Positions 6,844 to 13,418 are shown, numbered from the stretch's first letter. The stretch: 14,941 nt of DNA from JANLQX01 sp031406385 (GCA_031406385.1 JANOHI010000096.1:1-14941), one strand, 5' to 3'. Notes: generated by a model from the letters alone, not told the origin. A program made the numbers and translations.

Positions 6844-6862
6844 TCCGCGACGAGCCCGGCGC
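6826..6862 (+). terminator. Strong hairpin overlapping the end of marR
   Basis: GCGCCGGGCTCG (6826-6837) is perfectly complementary to CGAGCCCGGCGC (6851-6862), a 12-bp GC-rich stem with a 13-nt loop that contains the marR stop codon (6841-6843). No T tract follows. It probably ends the marR transcript and shields the next promoter. Confidence 0.6.
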
Positions 6863-6893
6863 GCCGCCGTGCCGACGCAGCGACAAGCGTCAC

Positions 6894-6940
6894 TTGACGT
6901 GAGAATGGTCGTTCTCGTAGGGTGAGAACGTACATTCTCA
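6894..6940 (+). promoter_or_regulatory. Promoter with two TetR-type operators for the DUF1348-tetR-MOSC operon
   Basis: TTGACG (6894-6899), an 18-nt spacer and TAGGGT (6918-6923) form the promoter. Two palindromes of the same form, GAGAA-N6-TTCTC, lie at 6901-6916 (between -35 and -10) and 6924-6939 (over the start site), with centres 23 bp apart, about two helical turns. The second extends to TGAGAA/TTCTCA (6923-6940). The third member of this arrangement, a TetR gene, is the second gene of the operon, so self-repression is the natural reading. Confidence 0.78.
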
Positions 6941-6954
6941 CCAGGAGACTCACG

Positions 6955-7407
6955 ATGACCCGTCCCCCGCTTCCACCATTCGACGAAACCTCGGCGCGGG
7001 CCAAGGTGCTGGCCGCGGAAGCGGCATGGAACTCCCGTGATCCCGAGCGGGTTGCCGCCGCGTACACCGTCGATTCGGTGTGGAGGAATCGTGACCGGTT
7101 CATCGTCGGCCGGGAGCAGATCGTCGAGTTCCTGCGCACCAAGTGGGACCAAGAACTCGACTACGCGCTGCGCAAGGACCTGTGGGCGTTCGGCGGCAAC
7201 CGCATCGCCGTGCGGTTCCAGTACGAGTGGCACGACCACTCGGGCCAGTGGTTCCGCTCCTACGGCAACGAGAACTGGGAGTTCGACGACGAGGGCTACA
7301 TGCGTCGACGGGAGGCAAGCATCAACGACGTCGGCATTGCTGCCGAGGAACGGCGCATCTTCGGGCCCCGGGCCGACGGTGACACGAGCGGGATTGCGTT
7401 GCAGTGA
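6955..7407 (+). CDS. DUF1348 / NTF2-like (SnoaL-fold) protein
   Basis: A 150-residue protein of the DUF1348 family, a nuclear-transport-factor-2-like fold. The family pattern is clear: AAWNSRDPERVAAAYT (22-37), WRNRDRF, ELDYALRKDLWAF, NRIAVRFQYEWHD and FRSYGNENWEFDDEGYMRRR. The start at 6955 has AGGAGA (6943-6948) 6 nt before it; an upstream in-frame GTG at 6922 would lie within the promoter. This fold often serves as a small-molecule enzyme or binding cavity, but no reaction is known to me for DUF1348. It is the first gene of an operon with TetR and MOSC genes and overlaps tetR by 4 nt (GTGA). Confidence 0.9.
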   Translation: MTRPPLPPFDETSARAKVLAAEAAWNSRDPERVAAAYTVDSVWRNRDRFIVGREQIVEFLRTKWDQELDYALRKDLWAFGGNRIAVRFQYEWHDHSGQWFRSYGNENWEFDDEGYMRRREASINDVGIAAEERRIFGPRADGDTSGIALQ

Positions 7408-7985
7408 GCCCGGCCGCCAACTTCACCCGTGATGACGCCGATCGTCTGGTCCTCGACGCCGCCGACACCCTGTTCTACGAGCGGGGGATCTCGGGCGTCG
7501 GAATGGCCGAGGTCCGCGACGCATCGGGCGTTTCCCTGCGACGCATCTACGGGCTCTACCCCTCCAAACAGGACCTGGTCGCGGCGTGGCTGAACGACCG
7601 CCACGAGCGCTGGATGCGATGGTTCACCGAGACGGTCGATCGCCACGTCGCCCGCGGCACCGATCCGGTTCTCGCCGCGTTCGACGCAATCCGCCAATGG
7701 ACGCGATCACCCGGCTATCGCGGGTGCGCGTTCATCAACGCGATAGCCGAGCCGATGGAGATCGACGATTCGCATCGGGCCATCGTGGCCGACCACAAGC
7801 GTTCGCTCGTCCGCCAGCTCGCCACGCTGGCCACGCGAACTCGGTCCCGCACCCCGGCGTGGTTCGCCGACGCGCTCGCCGTACTCATCGACGGAGCCAT
7901 CGTGCAGTCCGCCATCTTCGGCAACGACAAGCCCATCATCGCGGCCCGCAAGGCCGCCGCCCAACTCCTAGAGACGATGCCATGA
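7404..7985 (+). CDS. TetR/AcrR-family transcriptional regulator
   Basis: A 193-residue TetR-family repressor. The N-terminal HTH domain spans about 12-58: RLVLDAADTLFYERGISGVG, then AEVRDASGVSLRRIYGLYPS with the recognition helix, then KQDLVAAWL. The ligand-binding part carries GYRGCAFINAIAE (104-116), a pattern of the LmrA/YxaF-type C-terminal domain that often includes a reactive-looking Cys. The GTG start overlaps the stop of the DUF1348 gene, and its own stop overlaps the MOSC start (ATGA). It most likely binds the two GAGAA-N6-TTCTC sites before the operon and is released by an unknown, perhaps electrophilic or N-oxygenated, compound. Confidence 0.92.
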   Translation: MSPAANFTRDDADRLVLDAADTLFYERGISGVGMAEVRDASGVSLRRIYGLYPSKQDLVAAWLNDRHERWMRWFTETVDRHVARGTDPVLAAFDAIRQWTRSPGYRGCAFINAIAEPMEIDDSHRAIVADHKRSLVRQLATLATRTRSRTPAWFADALAVLIDGAIVQSAIFGNDKPIIAARKAAAQLLETMP

Positions 7986-8638
7986 CCACCAACCCACTGA
8001 CCGTTGCCGAGCTGTGGCGCTATCCCGTCAAGACGCTTGCGGGCGAACGGCTTGAGACGGCCGAACTGACTGCGGACGGCGTTTTCGGCGATCGCTTCGT
8101 CCATGTACGGGGGCCCGAAGGGGTGCGCACCTCACGGCGTCATCACCGTCTCCTCGGCCTCCACGCGACGCTGGGTGACGATCACAGCCCGCTCGTCGAC
8201 GGACTGCCGTGGACGTCACCCGAGGTCCTCGCCCGCGTGCGCCAGGCGGCCGGCGACGACGCGTTCCTCGCGGCCTACGACGGACCCGAGCGATTCGACG
8301 TGCTCCCGCTGCTCGTGGCGACGGACGGGGCGGTCGCGGCGTTCGGTCGCGATGTGCGCCGGCTGCGACCGAACATCGTGATCGCCGGGGTCGAGGCGAT
8401 GGGGGAAACCGAATGGCCGGGACGCGAGCTCCACATCGGCGAGGTGATCATCGGCATCGACTCACGCCGTGGTCGCTGCCCGATGACCACCGTCGATCCC
8501 GACACCCTCGACGTCGATCGCGAAGTTCTCAAGGACATCATCAGGCGCTTCGACGGCAAGCTCGCCTTGAACGCCGAAGTACTGCGCGGCGGAACGATTC
8601 GCATCGGCGACGTCGCCACGCTCGTCCCTGCGTCGTAG
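7982..8638 (+). CDS. MOSC-domain protein, mARC/YcbX-like molybdenum cofactor-binding type
   Basis: A 218-residue protein. The MOSC N-terminal barrel is marked by ELWRYPVKTLAGERLETAEL (10-29) and GVFGDRFVHV (34-43). The MOSC core has RLRPNIVI (127-134) and RCPMTTVDPDTL (165-176). The segment RC..TTVDPDT matches the region of mARC and YcbX proteins in which the Cys (Cys166 here) ligates molybdenum. Those enzymes reduce N-hydroxylated bases, amidoximes and related compounds, using an electron partner. This protein lacks the 2Fe-2S domain of YcbX, so it would need a separate donor. Control by TetR suggests a detoxification role. The start overlaps tetR by 4 nt. Confidence 0.88.
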   Translation: MTTNPLTVAELWRYPVKTLAGERLETAELTADGVFGDRFVHVRGPEGVRTSRRHHRLLGLHATLGDDHSPLVDGLPWTSPEVLARVRQAAGDDAFLAAYDGPERFDVLPLLVATDGAVAAFGRDVRRLRPNIVIAGVEAMGETEWPGRELHIGEVIIGIDSRRGRCPMTTVDPDTLDVDREVLKDIIRRFDGKLALNAEVLRGGTIRIGDVATLVPAS

Positions 8639-8658
8639 CGACGCCGGCCGGCAAACAC

Positions 8659-8688
8659 CGAGGGCCGCCCCGAACGGAGCGGCCCTCG
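8659..8688. terminator. Hairpin between convergent MOSC and mazF genes
   Basis: CGAGGGCCGC (8659-8668) pairs perfectly with GCGGCCCTCG (8679-8688) around a 10-nt loop. It lies 20 nt after the MOSC stop, and the leftward toxin gene ends 54 nt further on, so it can serve both. It shares CACCGAGGGCCGC with the hairpin at 9363-9400. Confidence 0.65.
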
Positions 8689-8741
8689 AGTGACACGCGA
8701 AGCTGTTGCCACCCTCGCTGGTGATGCCCACGGCAACAGGG

Positions 8742-9089
8742 CTACAACGCGAGATGAAGGCGAAGTGCTTCGTCAAGACGCATGAGCAGCGCGGCTGGAA
8801 CGACACCGACTCGCCGGCCGACTCGCCCGACATCAACAGAACGAACCTGTTCGGCCTGAGCTTTCGAATCGAGGTCAAGCCCGGTATCAGGAGCGAGTAG
8901 CAGCACCTGGAAGGGGTACACCCGGCTCACGTTCGAGGTGACCGGCACCACGGTAACCACGCCTCGCCCAAGTCGCAGCGCGGTTTGGTTTGCGCCGTCG
9001 TTGGTCACAACGACGGCCGGCCGCTGCTTGTTCGCCTCGGCCCCGCGGGCTGGATCAAGGTCCACCAACCGAATCTCGCCGCGTCGCAT
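8742..9089 (-). CDS. MazF/PemK-type mRNA interferase toxin
   Basis: A 115-residue toxin of the MazF/PemK family (endoribonucleases that cut mRNA at short sequences). Family features in order: RRGEIRLVDLDPARGAEANK (2-21), RPAVVVTND with the conserved Arg23 (23-31), VVTVVPVTSN at 44-53 containing the Thr/Ser active-site pair, and AQAEQVRSVDVGRV at 77-90, corresponding to the DQIR.VD..R segment. The ATG overlaps the antitoxin TGA by one base, giving coupled translation with the antitoxin first. It is convergent with the MOSC gene. Length and motifs are complete, so it is probably active. Confidence 0.92.
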   Translation of the reverse strand: MRRGEIRLVDLDPARGAEANKQRPAVVVTNDGANQTALRLGRGVVTVVPVTSNVSRVYPFQVLLLAPDTGLDLDSKAQAEQVRSVDVGRVGRRVGVVPAALLMRLDEALRLHLAL

Positions 9090-9307
9090 CAGCTCAGTCC
9101 GTCCGATGTCGTCGACTCCCAGAGATCGGCCTCGCCGGACTCAGACCATTCCGTCCACGCCTGCTCGTACGCCGCACCAAGTTCGGTCGCCCGGAGCAGC
9201 CGCACCGCTTTGTGCATGACCGCCGAACGCGACGGTAGGCCTTGCGACTTTGCATACTCGTCGAGATAACCAACGTCCTCGTCGGGAAGACTTACGCTGA
9301 GTTTCAT
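9089..9307 (-). CDS. Ribbon-helix-helix antitoxin (MazE-like role, CopG-type fold)
   Basis: A 72-residue protein. The first 45 residues form a ribbon-helix-helix DNA-binding domain: strand MKLSVSLPDEDVGYLDEYAK (1-20), then GLPSRSAVMHKAVRLLRA. The acidic C-terminal tail (YEQAWTEWSESGEADLWEST) is the part expected to wrap and inhibit the MazF dimer. RHH antitoxins with MazF toxins are typical in mycobacteria and other actinobacteria. Such antitoxins repress their own promoter; a suitable inverted repeat lies at 9316-9341. No Shine-Dalgarno sequence is present, and the promoter position suggests a leaderless start. Confidence 0.9.
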   Translation of the reverse strand: MKLSVSLPDEDVGYLDEYAKSQGLPSRSAVMHKAVRLLRATELGAAYEQAWTEWSESGEADLWESTTSDGLS

Positions 9308-9313
9308 ACTCTA

Positions 9314-9343
9314 ATGCTACCTAAAGTAAGCGCCAGGTAGCAA
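9314..9343 (-). promoter_or_regulatory. Leaderless promoter and operator of the toxin-antitoxin operon
   Basis: On the minus strand, TTGCTA (9338-9343), an 18-nt spacer and TAGCAT (9314-9319) place the transcript start at about 9307, the A of the antitoxin ATG. GCTACCT (9316-9322) and AGGTAGC (9335-9341) are a perfect 7-bp inverted repeat with 12 nt between, covering both promoter boxes. This is a good operator for self-repression by the RHH antitoxin, alone or with the toxin. Confidence 0.6.
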
Positions 9344-9362
9344 TGAGCGAAGGCGCCCGTCA

Positions 9363-9400
9363 TGCACCGAGGGCCGCTCCACTGGAGCGGCCCTCGTGCA
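9363..9400 (-). terminator. Terminator-type hairpin after the ABC transporter operon
   Basis: CGAGGGCCGCTCC (9368-9380) pairs perfectly with GGAGCGGCCCTCG (9384-9396) around a 3-nt loop; after a bulged C at 9367 the stem continues with TGCA on each side. A further outer pairing of AGGCGCC (9351-9357) with GGCGCCT (9414-9420) is possible. It lies just after the substrate-binding lipoprotein gene (read leftward) and before the toxin-antitoxin promoter. No T tract follows. Confidence 0.7.
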
Positions 9401-9438
9401 TTGCTATCCATCAGGCGCCTGCGCGCCGCGGAAACTGC

Positions 9439-10701
9439 TCAGTTACCGCCCTCGTTGAGGGTGATCGTGGCGGGCGTGAAGCCCTCGCCCTTCACGTCGA
9501 CGCCGGCGGCGGCCCACTCCGTGTTCGCCTTCTCGGCGAACTCGTTCGAGAACGCCGCTGCGTCGACCGGCTTGGTGAGCACGGTGGCCCCTTCAGCATT
9601 CTTGGTCTCTGAGGCGATCTTGACCGTCTGATCCCAGGCCGCCTGGTCGATCATGCCGGCTCCACCGGGAGACGGCCAGACGAGCTTGTTGACTTCGTTC
9701 ATCTGCCAGGCCTGGTGGCTCTTGCCGAGCTTGGAGCCCTTGCCCACGACGATGTCAACGCACTTGTCGGCGTTGTCACGGCAGAACACCCAACCCTGGA
9801 TCGAGGCCTTCACGAAGCGGGCCGTCTGATCCTTGTAGGCCGCATCGGCCAGCTTCTCCGTGTTCGCCCAGATGGCGTCTTGGAGCATGGCCGTGCCTTC
9901 GTCGTTCCAGTTCACGACGCTGAACTTGTCGGCCGTGTAGAGCTCGCCGGTGGCGGGATCCTTGGCTTCGAGCAGCTGCGCGTATTCGTTGTAGGTCATG
10001 GCCTGGGCGGCGTCGATTTCCTTCTTCAGCAGCGCCTGCATGTCGAACTGCTGCTGAACGAGGGTGACGTCCTTCGCCGGGTCGAGACCGGCCTTGGTGA
10101 TGCCGGCGAAGAGCTCGAACTCGTTGCCGAAGCCCCAGTTGCCGATCTTCTTGCCCTTGAAGTCGGCCGGGCCTTTGATGCCGGAGTCGGCCCAGGACAC
10201 CTGGAGCGTTCCGGAACGTTGGTAGATCTGCGCAACGTTCGTGATACCGGCGCCCTGCTCGCGCGACGCGAGGGCCTTCGGCACCCAGGCGATGGCGTAG
10301 TCGACGGCGCCAGTAGCGAGCTGGGTCTGCGGGACGATCTCGACGCCGCCTTCAACGATCTCGACATCGAGGCACTGCCCTGCATAGAAACCCTGGTCGA
10401 CGGCGGCGTAGTAGCCGGCGAATTGGGCCTGGGTGACCCACTGCAACTGGAGCTTCACCTTGCTGGGCTCGGCGCACTCAGCCGCGGCGGGTGCTGCGGC
10501 AGCTTCGGTCTCGGCTGCGGCAGCTTCGGTCTCTGCGGCGACAGCTTCGGTCTCCACGGCGGCGGCTTCGGTCTCGGCAACCGCGGCTTCGGTCTCGGCG
10601 GGGGCGGCCGTGGTGTCGGCAGAATCGCTACCGCAACCGGCGGCGACCATGGTGATGACGCCGAATGCGGCGACAGTTCGGATGATTCGGCTGGTTCTCA
10701 T
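9439..10701 (-). CDS. ABC transporter substrate-binding lipoprotein, NMT1/ThiY-like
   Basis: A 420-residue exported lipoprotein. The signal peptide ends in the lipobox VAAGC with Cys23 as the lipidated residue. A low-complexity linker (about 27-76) of ETEA-containing heptads follows, then the binding domain from about 82: KLQLQWVTQAQFAGYYAAVD, GFYAGQCLDVEIVEGG, KGKKIGNWGFGNEFEL. The QAQFAGYYAA and LDVEI..GG patterns are those of the NMT1/THI5-like family, which binds thiamin precursors, pyrimidines, riboflavin and similar molecules. The ATG at 10701 has GAGGAG 3 nt upstream (10705-10710); longer frames lack a signal peptide at their start. It is the last gene of the ABC operon, which also encodes MmsA and an LLM enzyme, so a pyrimidine or hydantoin ligand is likely. 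Confidence 0.92.
   Translation of the reverse strand: MRTSRIIRTVAAFGVITMVAAGCGSDSADTTAAPAETEAAVAETEAAAVETEAVAAETEAAAAETEAAAAPAAAECAEPSKVKLQLQWVTQAQFAGYYAAVDQGFYAGQCLDVEIVEGGVEIVPQTQLATGAVDYAIAWVPKALASREQGAGITNVAQIYQRSGTLQVSWADSGIKGPADFKGKKIGNWGFGNEFELFAGITKAGLDPAKDVTLVQQQFDMQALLKKEIDAAQAMTYNEYAQLLEAKDPATGELYTADKFSVVNWNDEGTAMLQDAIWANTEKLADAAYKDQTARFVKASIQGWVFCRDNADKCVDIVVGKGSKLGKSHQAWQMNEVNKLVWPSPGGAGMIDQAAWDQTVKIASETKNAEGATVLTKPVDAAAFSNEFAEKANTEWAAAGVDVKGEGFTPATITLNEGGN
10502..10606 (-). repeat. 21-bp tandem repeat, five units, in the lipoprotein linker
   Basis: GCTTCGGTCTC (plus strand) recurs at 10502, 10523, 10544, 10565 and 10586, an exact 21-bp period. Each unit encodes a seven-residue block with ETEA followed by Ala/Val-rich residues. 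The fixed period keeps the reading frame, so unit number could vary by slippage without breaking the gene and would change the length of the tether between membrane anchor and binding domain. Confidence 0.9.
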
Positions 10702-10754
10702 GTGCTCCTCGGGGATGGGTGTGTGGTCATTCGGGGGAAGAAGTTGGCGAGCGG

Positions 10755-11555
10755 TCAGGCCCGCTCCGACGCTCGGCGCCTCGCCTGCCAGGGCATGGCG
10801 ACTCGCTCGAGTACGACGGCGAAGAGGTAGAAGCACAGGCCGAGCGCGCAAGCAGCAGCGACATAGGCCCATCCCTTGGCGGTGGCGGAGAGTTTCATGG
10901 CGGAGGCAGCGCGACTTCCGAGCCCGTTCTGCAGACCGCCAAAGTACTCGACGACCACTGCGGCGATCACCGAAAGCGACGCGGCGATCCGGATCCCGGT
11001 GATGGTGAACCCGAGAGCATTCGGAAGGCGAACGAGGCGCAAGAACGCGCTCTCCGACGCCGCGTACGAGCGCATCAGCTCCGAATGGATCGGATCAACC
11101 TGGGTCAGACCACGAAGGGTGTTGACGAACACCGGAAAGAACGCCACGAGACCGATCACGACGCGTCGGGCGGTGTCCGAGGTCGAGCCGAAGAGGTTGT
11201 AGAAGACCGGACCGAGGGCGACGATCGGCATGGTGTTGAGGGCGGCGCCGATGGGGGCGATGAGTGCTCGCACCGTCTCGTACCTCTGTGCCACGAAGGC
11301 GATCACGAGACCAACGAGCACTCCGGCGATGAGCCCGATCACCGCGTTCGTTCCCGTGTTGATCGCCGTCTGCCAGATGCCCGACTTGTTCAGCTTGAGC
11401 TGTTGCCAGATCGCCGATGGAGCCGGCAGGAGGAAGGGTTTGATCTCGCGCCATATGACAAAACGCTCCCAAGCAAAGAGGAACAGCGCGCCCCAGGCGA
11501 GCGGCGGAACGATCTGCGCGCTTCGATGTTGGAGCGCCCTGCCGAACGAGTTCAT
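10755..11555 (-). CDS. ABC transporter permease (second permease of the operon)
   Basis: A 266-residue inner-membrane protein of the BPD_transp_1 / SsuC-TauC-ThiX type, with about six TM segments (among them near 16-34, 71-90, 98-120 and 131-147). The cytoplasmic EAA-type loop that contacts the ATPase is around 158-178 (SELMRSYAASESAFLRLVRL). The ATG at 11555 is forced because an in-frame TGA lies two codons upstream. It differs clearly from the other permease gene at 12453-13418, so the transporter should be a heteromeric channel with one ATPase gene serving both. Unlike the other junctions here it is separated from the preceding ATPase gene by 82 nt, bounded by a direct repeat. Confidence 0.9.
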   Translation of the reverse strand: MNSFGRALQHRSAQIVPPLAWGALFLFAWERFVIWREIKPFLLPAPSAIWQQLKLNKSGIWQTAINTGTNAVIGLIAGVLVGLVIAFVAQRYETVRALIAPIGAALNTMPIVALGPVFYNLFGSTSDTARRVVIGLVAFFPVFVNTLRGLTQVDPIHSELMRSYAASESAFLRLVRLPNALGFTITGIRIAASLSVIAAVVVEYFGGLQNGLGSRAASAMKLSATAKGWAYVAAACALGLCFYLFAVVLERVAMPWQARRRASERA

Positions 11556-11656
11556 CGGTCATCCACTCTGCTGATCGGCGCTGCGCTGCTCCGCTTCGCT
11601 TCACTGCTCGCAACACCAGTAGCCGCACCACCCCACGTCATCGGTCATCCACTCTG
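11552..11656. repeat. 19-bp direct repeat flanking 67 bp at the ATPase/permease junction
   Basis: TCATCGGTCATCCACTCTG occurs perfectly at 11552-11570 and 11638-11656, an offset of 86 bp. The right copy holds the ATPase stop codon; the left copy holds the permease start codon. In both copies the minus strand reads CGATGA, which can serve as stop and start at once. This suggests an ancestral ATGA overlap later split by 86 bp of added DNA. Confidence 0.88.
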
Positions 11657-12456
11657 ACACCGTGCCCACCCTCGGCCCCACGCAGTGCTTCGCGGACTTC
11701 CGTGATCTTCTTGAAGAACTCGGCTGACTCGCGTACCTCGTCGGGGTTGATGCGATCGCCGAGATCCACGTCGATCACGTGGGTGATGCGACCGGGACGT
11801 GCCGACATCACCACGACCTGGTTCGAGAGGAACACCGCCTCCGGGATCGAGTGCGTCACGAAGATCACGGTCTTGCCAGTCTGCGCACAGATCCGCAACA
11901 ACTCGGCCTGCATGTGCTCACGGGTCATCTCGTCGAGCGCGCCGAACGGTTCGTCCATGAGGAGCAACGGCGGGTCGATGGCGAGCGCACGGGCAATGGC
12001 GACGCGCTGCTGCATCCCGCCGGAGAGTTCCCATGGGTAGTGGTCTCCGAACGTTGGCAGCTGCACGAGTTGGAGCAACTCGGTGGATCGGGCGCGTCGT
12101 TTTGCCTTGTCCCAGCCGCGGAGTTCGAGCGGTAGCTCGATGTTGCGGTGGACCTTGCGCCACTCGAACAGCCCGGCCTGTTGAAAGGCCATCCCGTAGT
12201 CCTGATCCTTGCGGGCGTGCGCGGCATCCTTGCCGTTCACGGTGAGTGTGCCCGAGGTCGAGGAGGTGAGATCGCCGATGAGGCGGAGCAGCGTGGACTT
12301 CCCGCAACCGGAAGGGCCGATGAGCGAGACGAACGACCCGGGGGTCACGGTCATGCTCACATCGAGCAGCGCGTCGACCTGGTTGGCCTTTCCGGGGTTG
12401 AAGATCTTCGAGACACCGCGGACGTCTACGGCTGCTGCGGACGGGGACGAGCTCAC
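11638..12456 (-). CDS. ABC transporter ATP-binding protein (SsuB/TauB/ThiZ type)
   Basis: A 272-residue ATPase with every expected motif: Walker A GPSGCGKST at 47-55, Q-loop AFQQAGLF at 90-97, signature LSGGMQQR at 144-151, Walker B LLLMDEPFGALDE at 164-176, and the switch His202 in FVTHSIPEA. It is of the nitrate/taurine/thiamin-precursor import type, which fits the NMT1-like binding protein. The GTG start at 12456 overlaps the stop of the upstream permease gene by 4 nt (GTGA), giving tight coupling. It powers import by both permeases of this operon. Confidence 0.95.
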   Translation of the reverse strand: MSSSPSAAAVDVRGVSKIFNPGKANQVDALLDVSMTVTPGSFVSLIGPSGCGKSTLLRLIGDLTSSTSGTLTVNGKDAAHARKDQDYGMAFQQAGLFEWRKVHRNIELPLELRGWDKAKRRARSTELLQLVQLPTFGDHYPWELSGGMQQRVAIARALAIDPPLLLMDEPFGALDEMTREHMQAELLRICAQTGKTVIFVTHSIPEAVFLSNQVVVMSARPGRITHVIDVDLGDRINPDEVRESAEFFKKITEVREALRGAEGGHGVRVDDR

Positions 12457-13418
12457 GCCAACTCTGCCTTGGGACGGTTGCGAAGAAGAAACTTCTCCAG
12501 GACCGCAATCAACGCGGCGACGATGAGGCCGAGTGCCGCGGCGCCGAGGAACGCGGTGAACACCCGGGCCGGGTCACCGGTGGCCTTCTGGAAGTAGTCG
12601 AGGATGAGGCGGCCGATGCCACCGGCCATGCCGGACGATATCTCGGCGACGATCGCGCCGACGATCGATGCGGCGGCAGCCAGCTTGAGTGCCGGCAGCA
12701 GATACGCAACAGCGGCGGGAAAGCGGAGTTTGAGCAGCGTCTGCCACGATGAAGCGGCGTAGCTGTGCATCAACTCGAGCGACAGCGGCTTCGGTGACTG
12801 CAGCCCGCGCAAGGCCCCAACGGCAACCGGGAAGAACGAGAGATACGCGCTCATGGCGGCAACCGACATCCACGGTCGGCCCTGGAATCCGCCGATCTTG
12901 ATCTGGCCGACGAGTCCGACGATGAGCGGCGCAAGGGCGATGAGCGGAACCGTCTGGGAGAGCACCACATAGGGAGACCAGGCCCGCTCCACGATCTTGA
13001 ATCGCTGCATGACAACAGCAAGGAGCAGACCGATCACGACACCAATCACGAACCCGGCGATCGCCAGACGGAAGCTGAACCACATGCCCGATGCGACAGC
13101 GGCAAAGACCGTGCGGCCGTTCCCGCGGACTTCCGGTTCGGCGAAGCGGCGAAGCACCGTCCACAGGTGCGGCATCGATGCATCATCGGTGCTGATAGGC
13201 ATGCGCCAGCCCAAGATGGTCGAGTCGGCCCCACCCAGCGCCTTGACTCCTTGCCAGGCAACCACGAACAGGGCCACGCCGAGCAACCCGAGGGCGGCGT
13301 CACGCATCTGTTTTCTTCGACGAGCGCGCGCCCCCAGGGCAGCGATTTCTCGCAACTCGTCGGACGATCCGTCGACGGCGGCGGCCCGACTCGTCGAATG
13401 TGGCGCCAAGTCTGACAT
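12453..13418 (-). CDS. ABC transporter permease (first permease of the operon)
   Basis: A 321-residue inner-membrane permease of the same BPD_transp_1 superfamily. A cytoplasmic N-terminus of about 40 residues with a basic stretch (ARARRRKQ) precedes about six TM segments; the EAA-type loop is at about 217-237 (LELMHSYAASSWQTLLKLRF). It has a periplasmic insert of roughly 50 residues after the first helix, not found in the second permease. The start at 13418 lacks a strong ribosome-binding site; the gene follows the oxidoreductase gene by 65 nt on the same strand, where I see no clear promoter, so they are probably co-transcribed. Confidence 0.9.
   Translation of the reverse strand: MSDLAPHSTSRAAAVDGSSDELREIAALGARARRRKQMRDAALGLLGVALFVVAWQGVKALGGADSTILGWRMPISTDDASMPHLWTVLRRFAEPEVRGNGRTVFAAVASGMWFSFRLAIAGFVIGVVIGLLLAVVMQRFKIVERAWSPYVVLSQTVPLIALAPLIVGLVGQIKIGGFQGRPWMSVAAMSAYLSFFPVAVGALRGLQSPKPLSLELMHSYAASSWQTLLKLRFPAAVAYLLPALKLAAAASIVGAIVAEISSGMAGGIGRLILDYFQKATGDPARVFTAFLGAAALGLIVAALIAVLEKFLLRNRPKAELA

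Noticed and set aside
6298..7239. 313-codon minus-strand frame across marR and the DUF1348 gene
   Set aside because: It runs across two well-supported plus-strand genes and a promoter, and resembles no family.
10502..10606. Tandem repeat considered as a CRISPR-like array
   Set aside because: The units are contiguous with no spacers and lie in frame inside a lipoprotein gene.
9715..10830. 371-codon open frame on the plus strand
   Set aside because: It is the antisense image of the lipoprotein gene; its Gly/Leu-rich repeats mirror the heptad repeat, and no family resemblance is seen.
10719..11657. 312-codon plus-strand frame over the second permease
   Set aside because: It is antisense to the permease gene; its charged, hydrophilic sequence is the expected mirror of a membrane protein.
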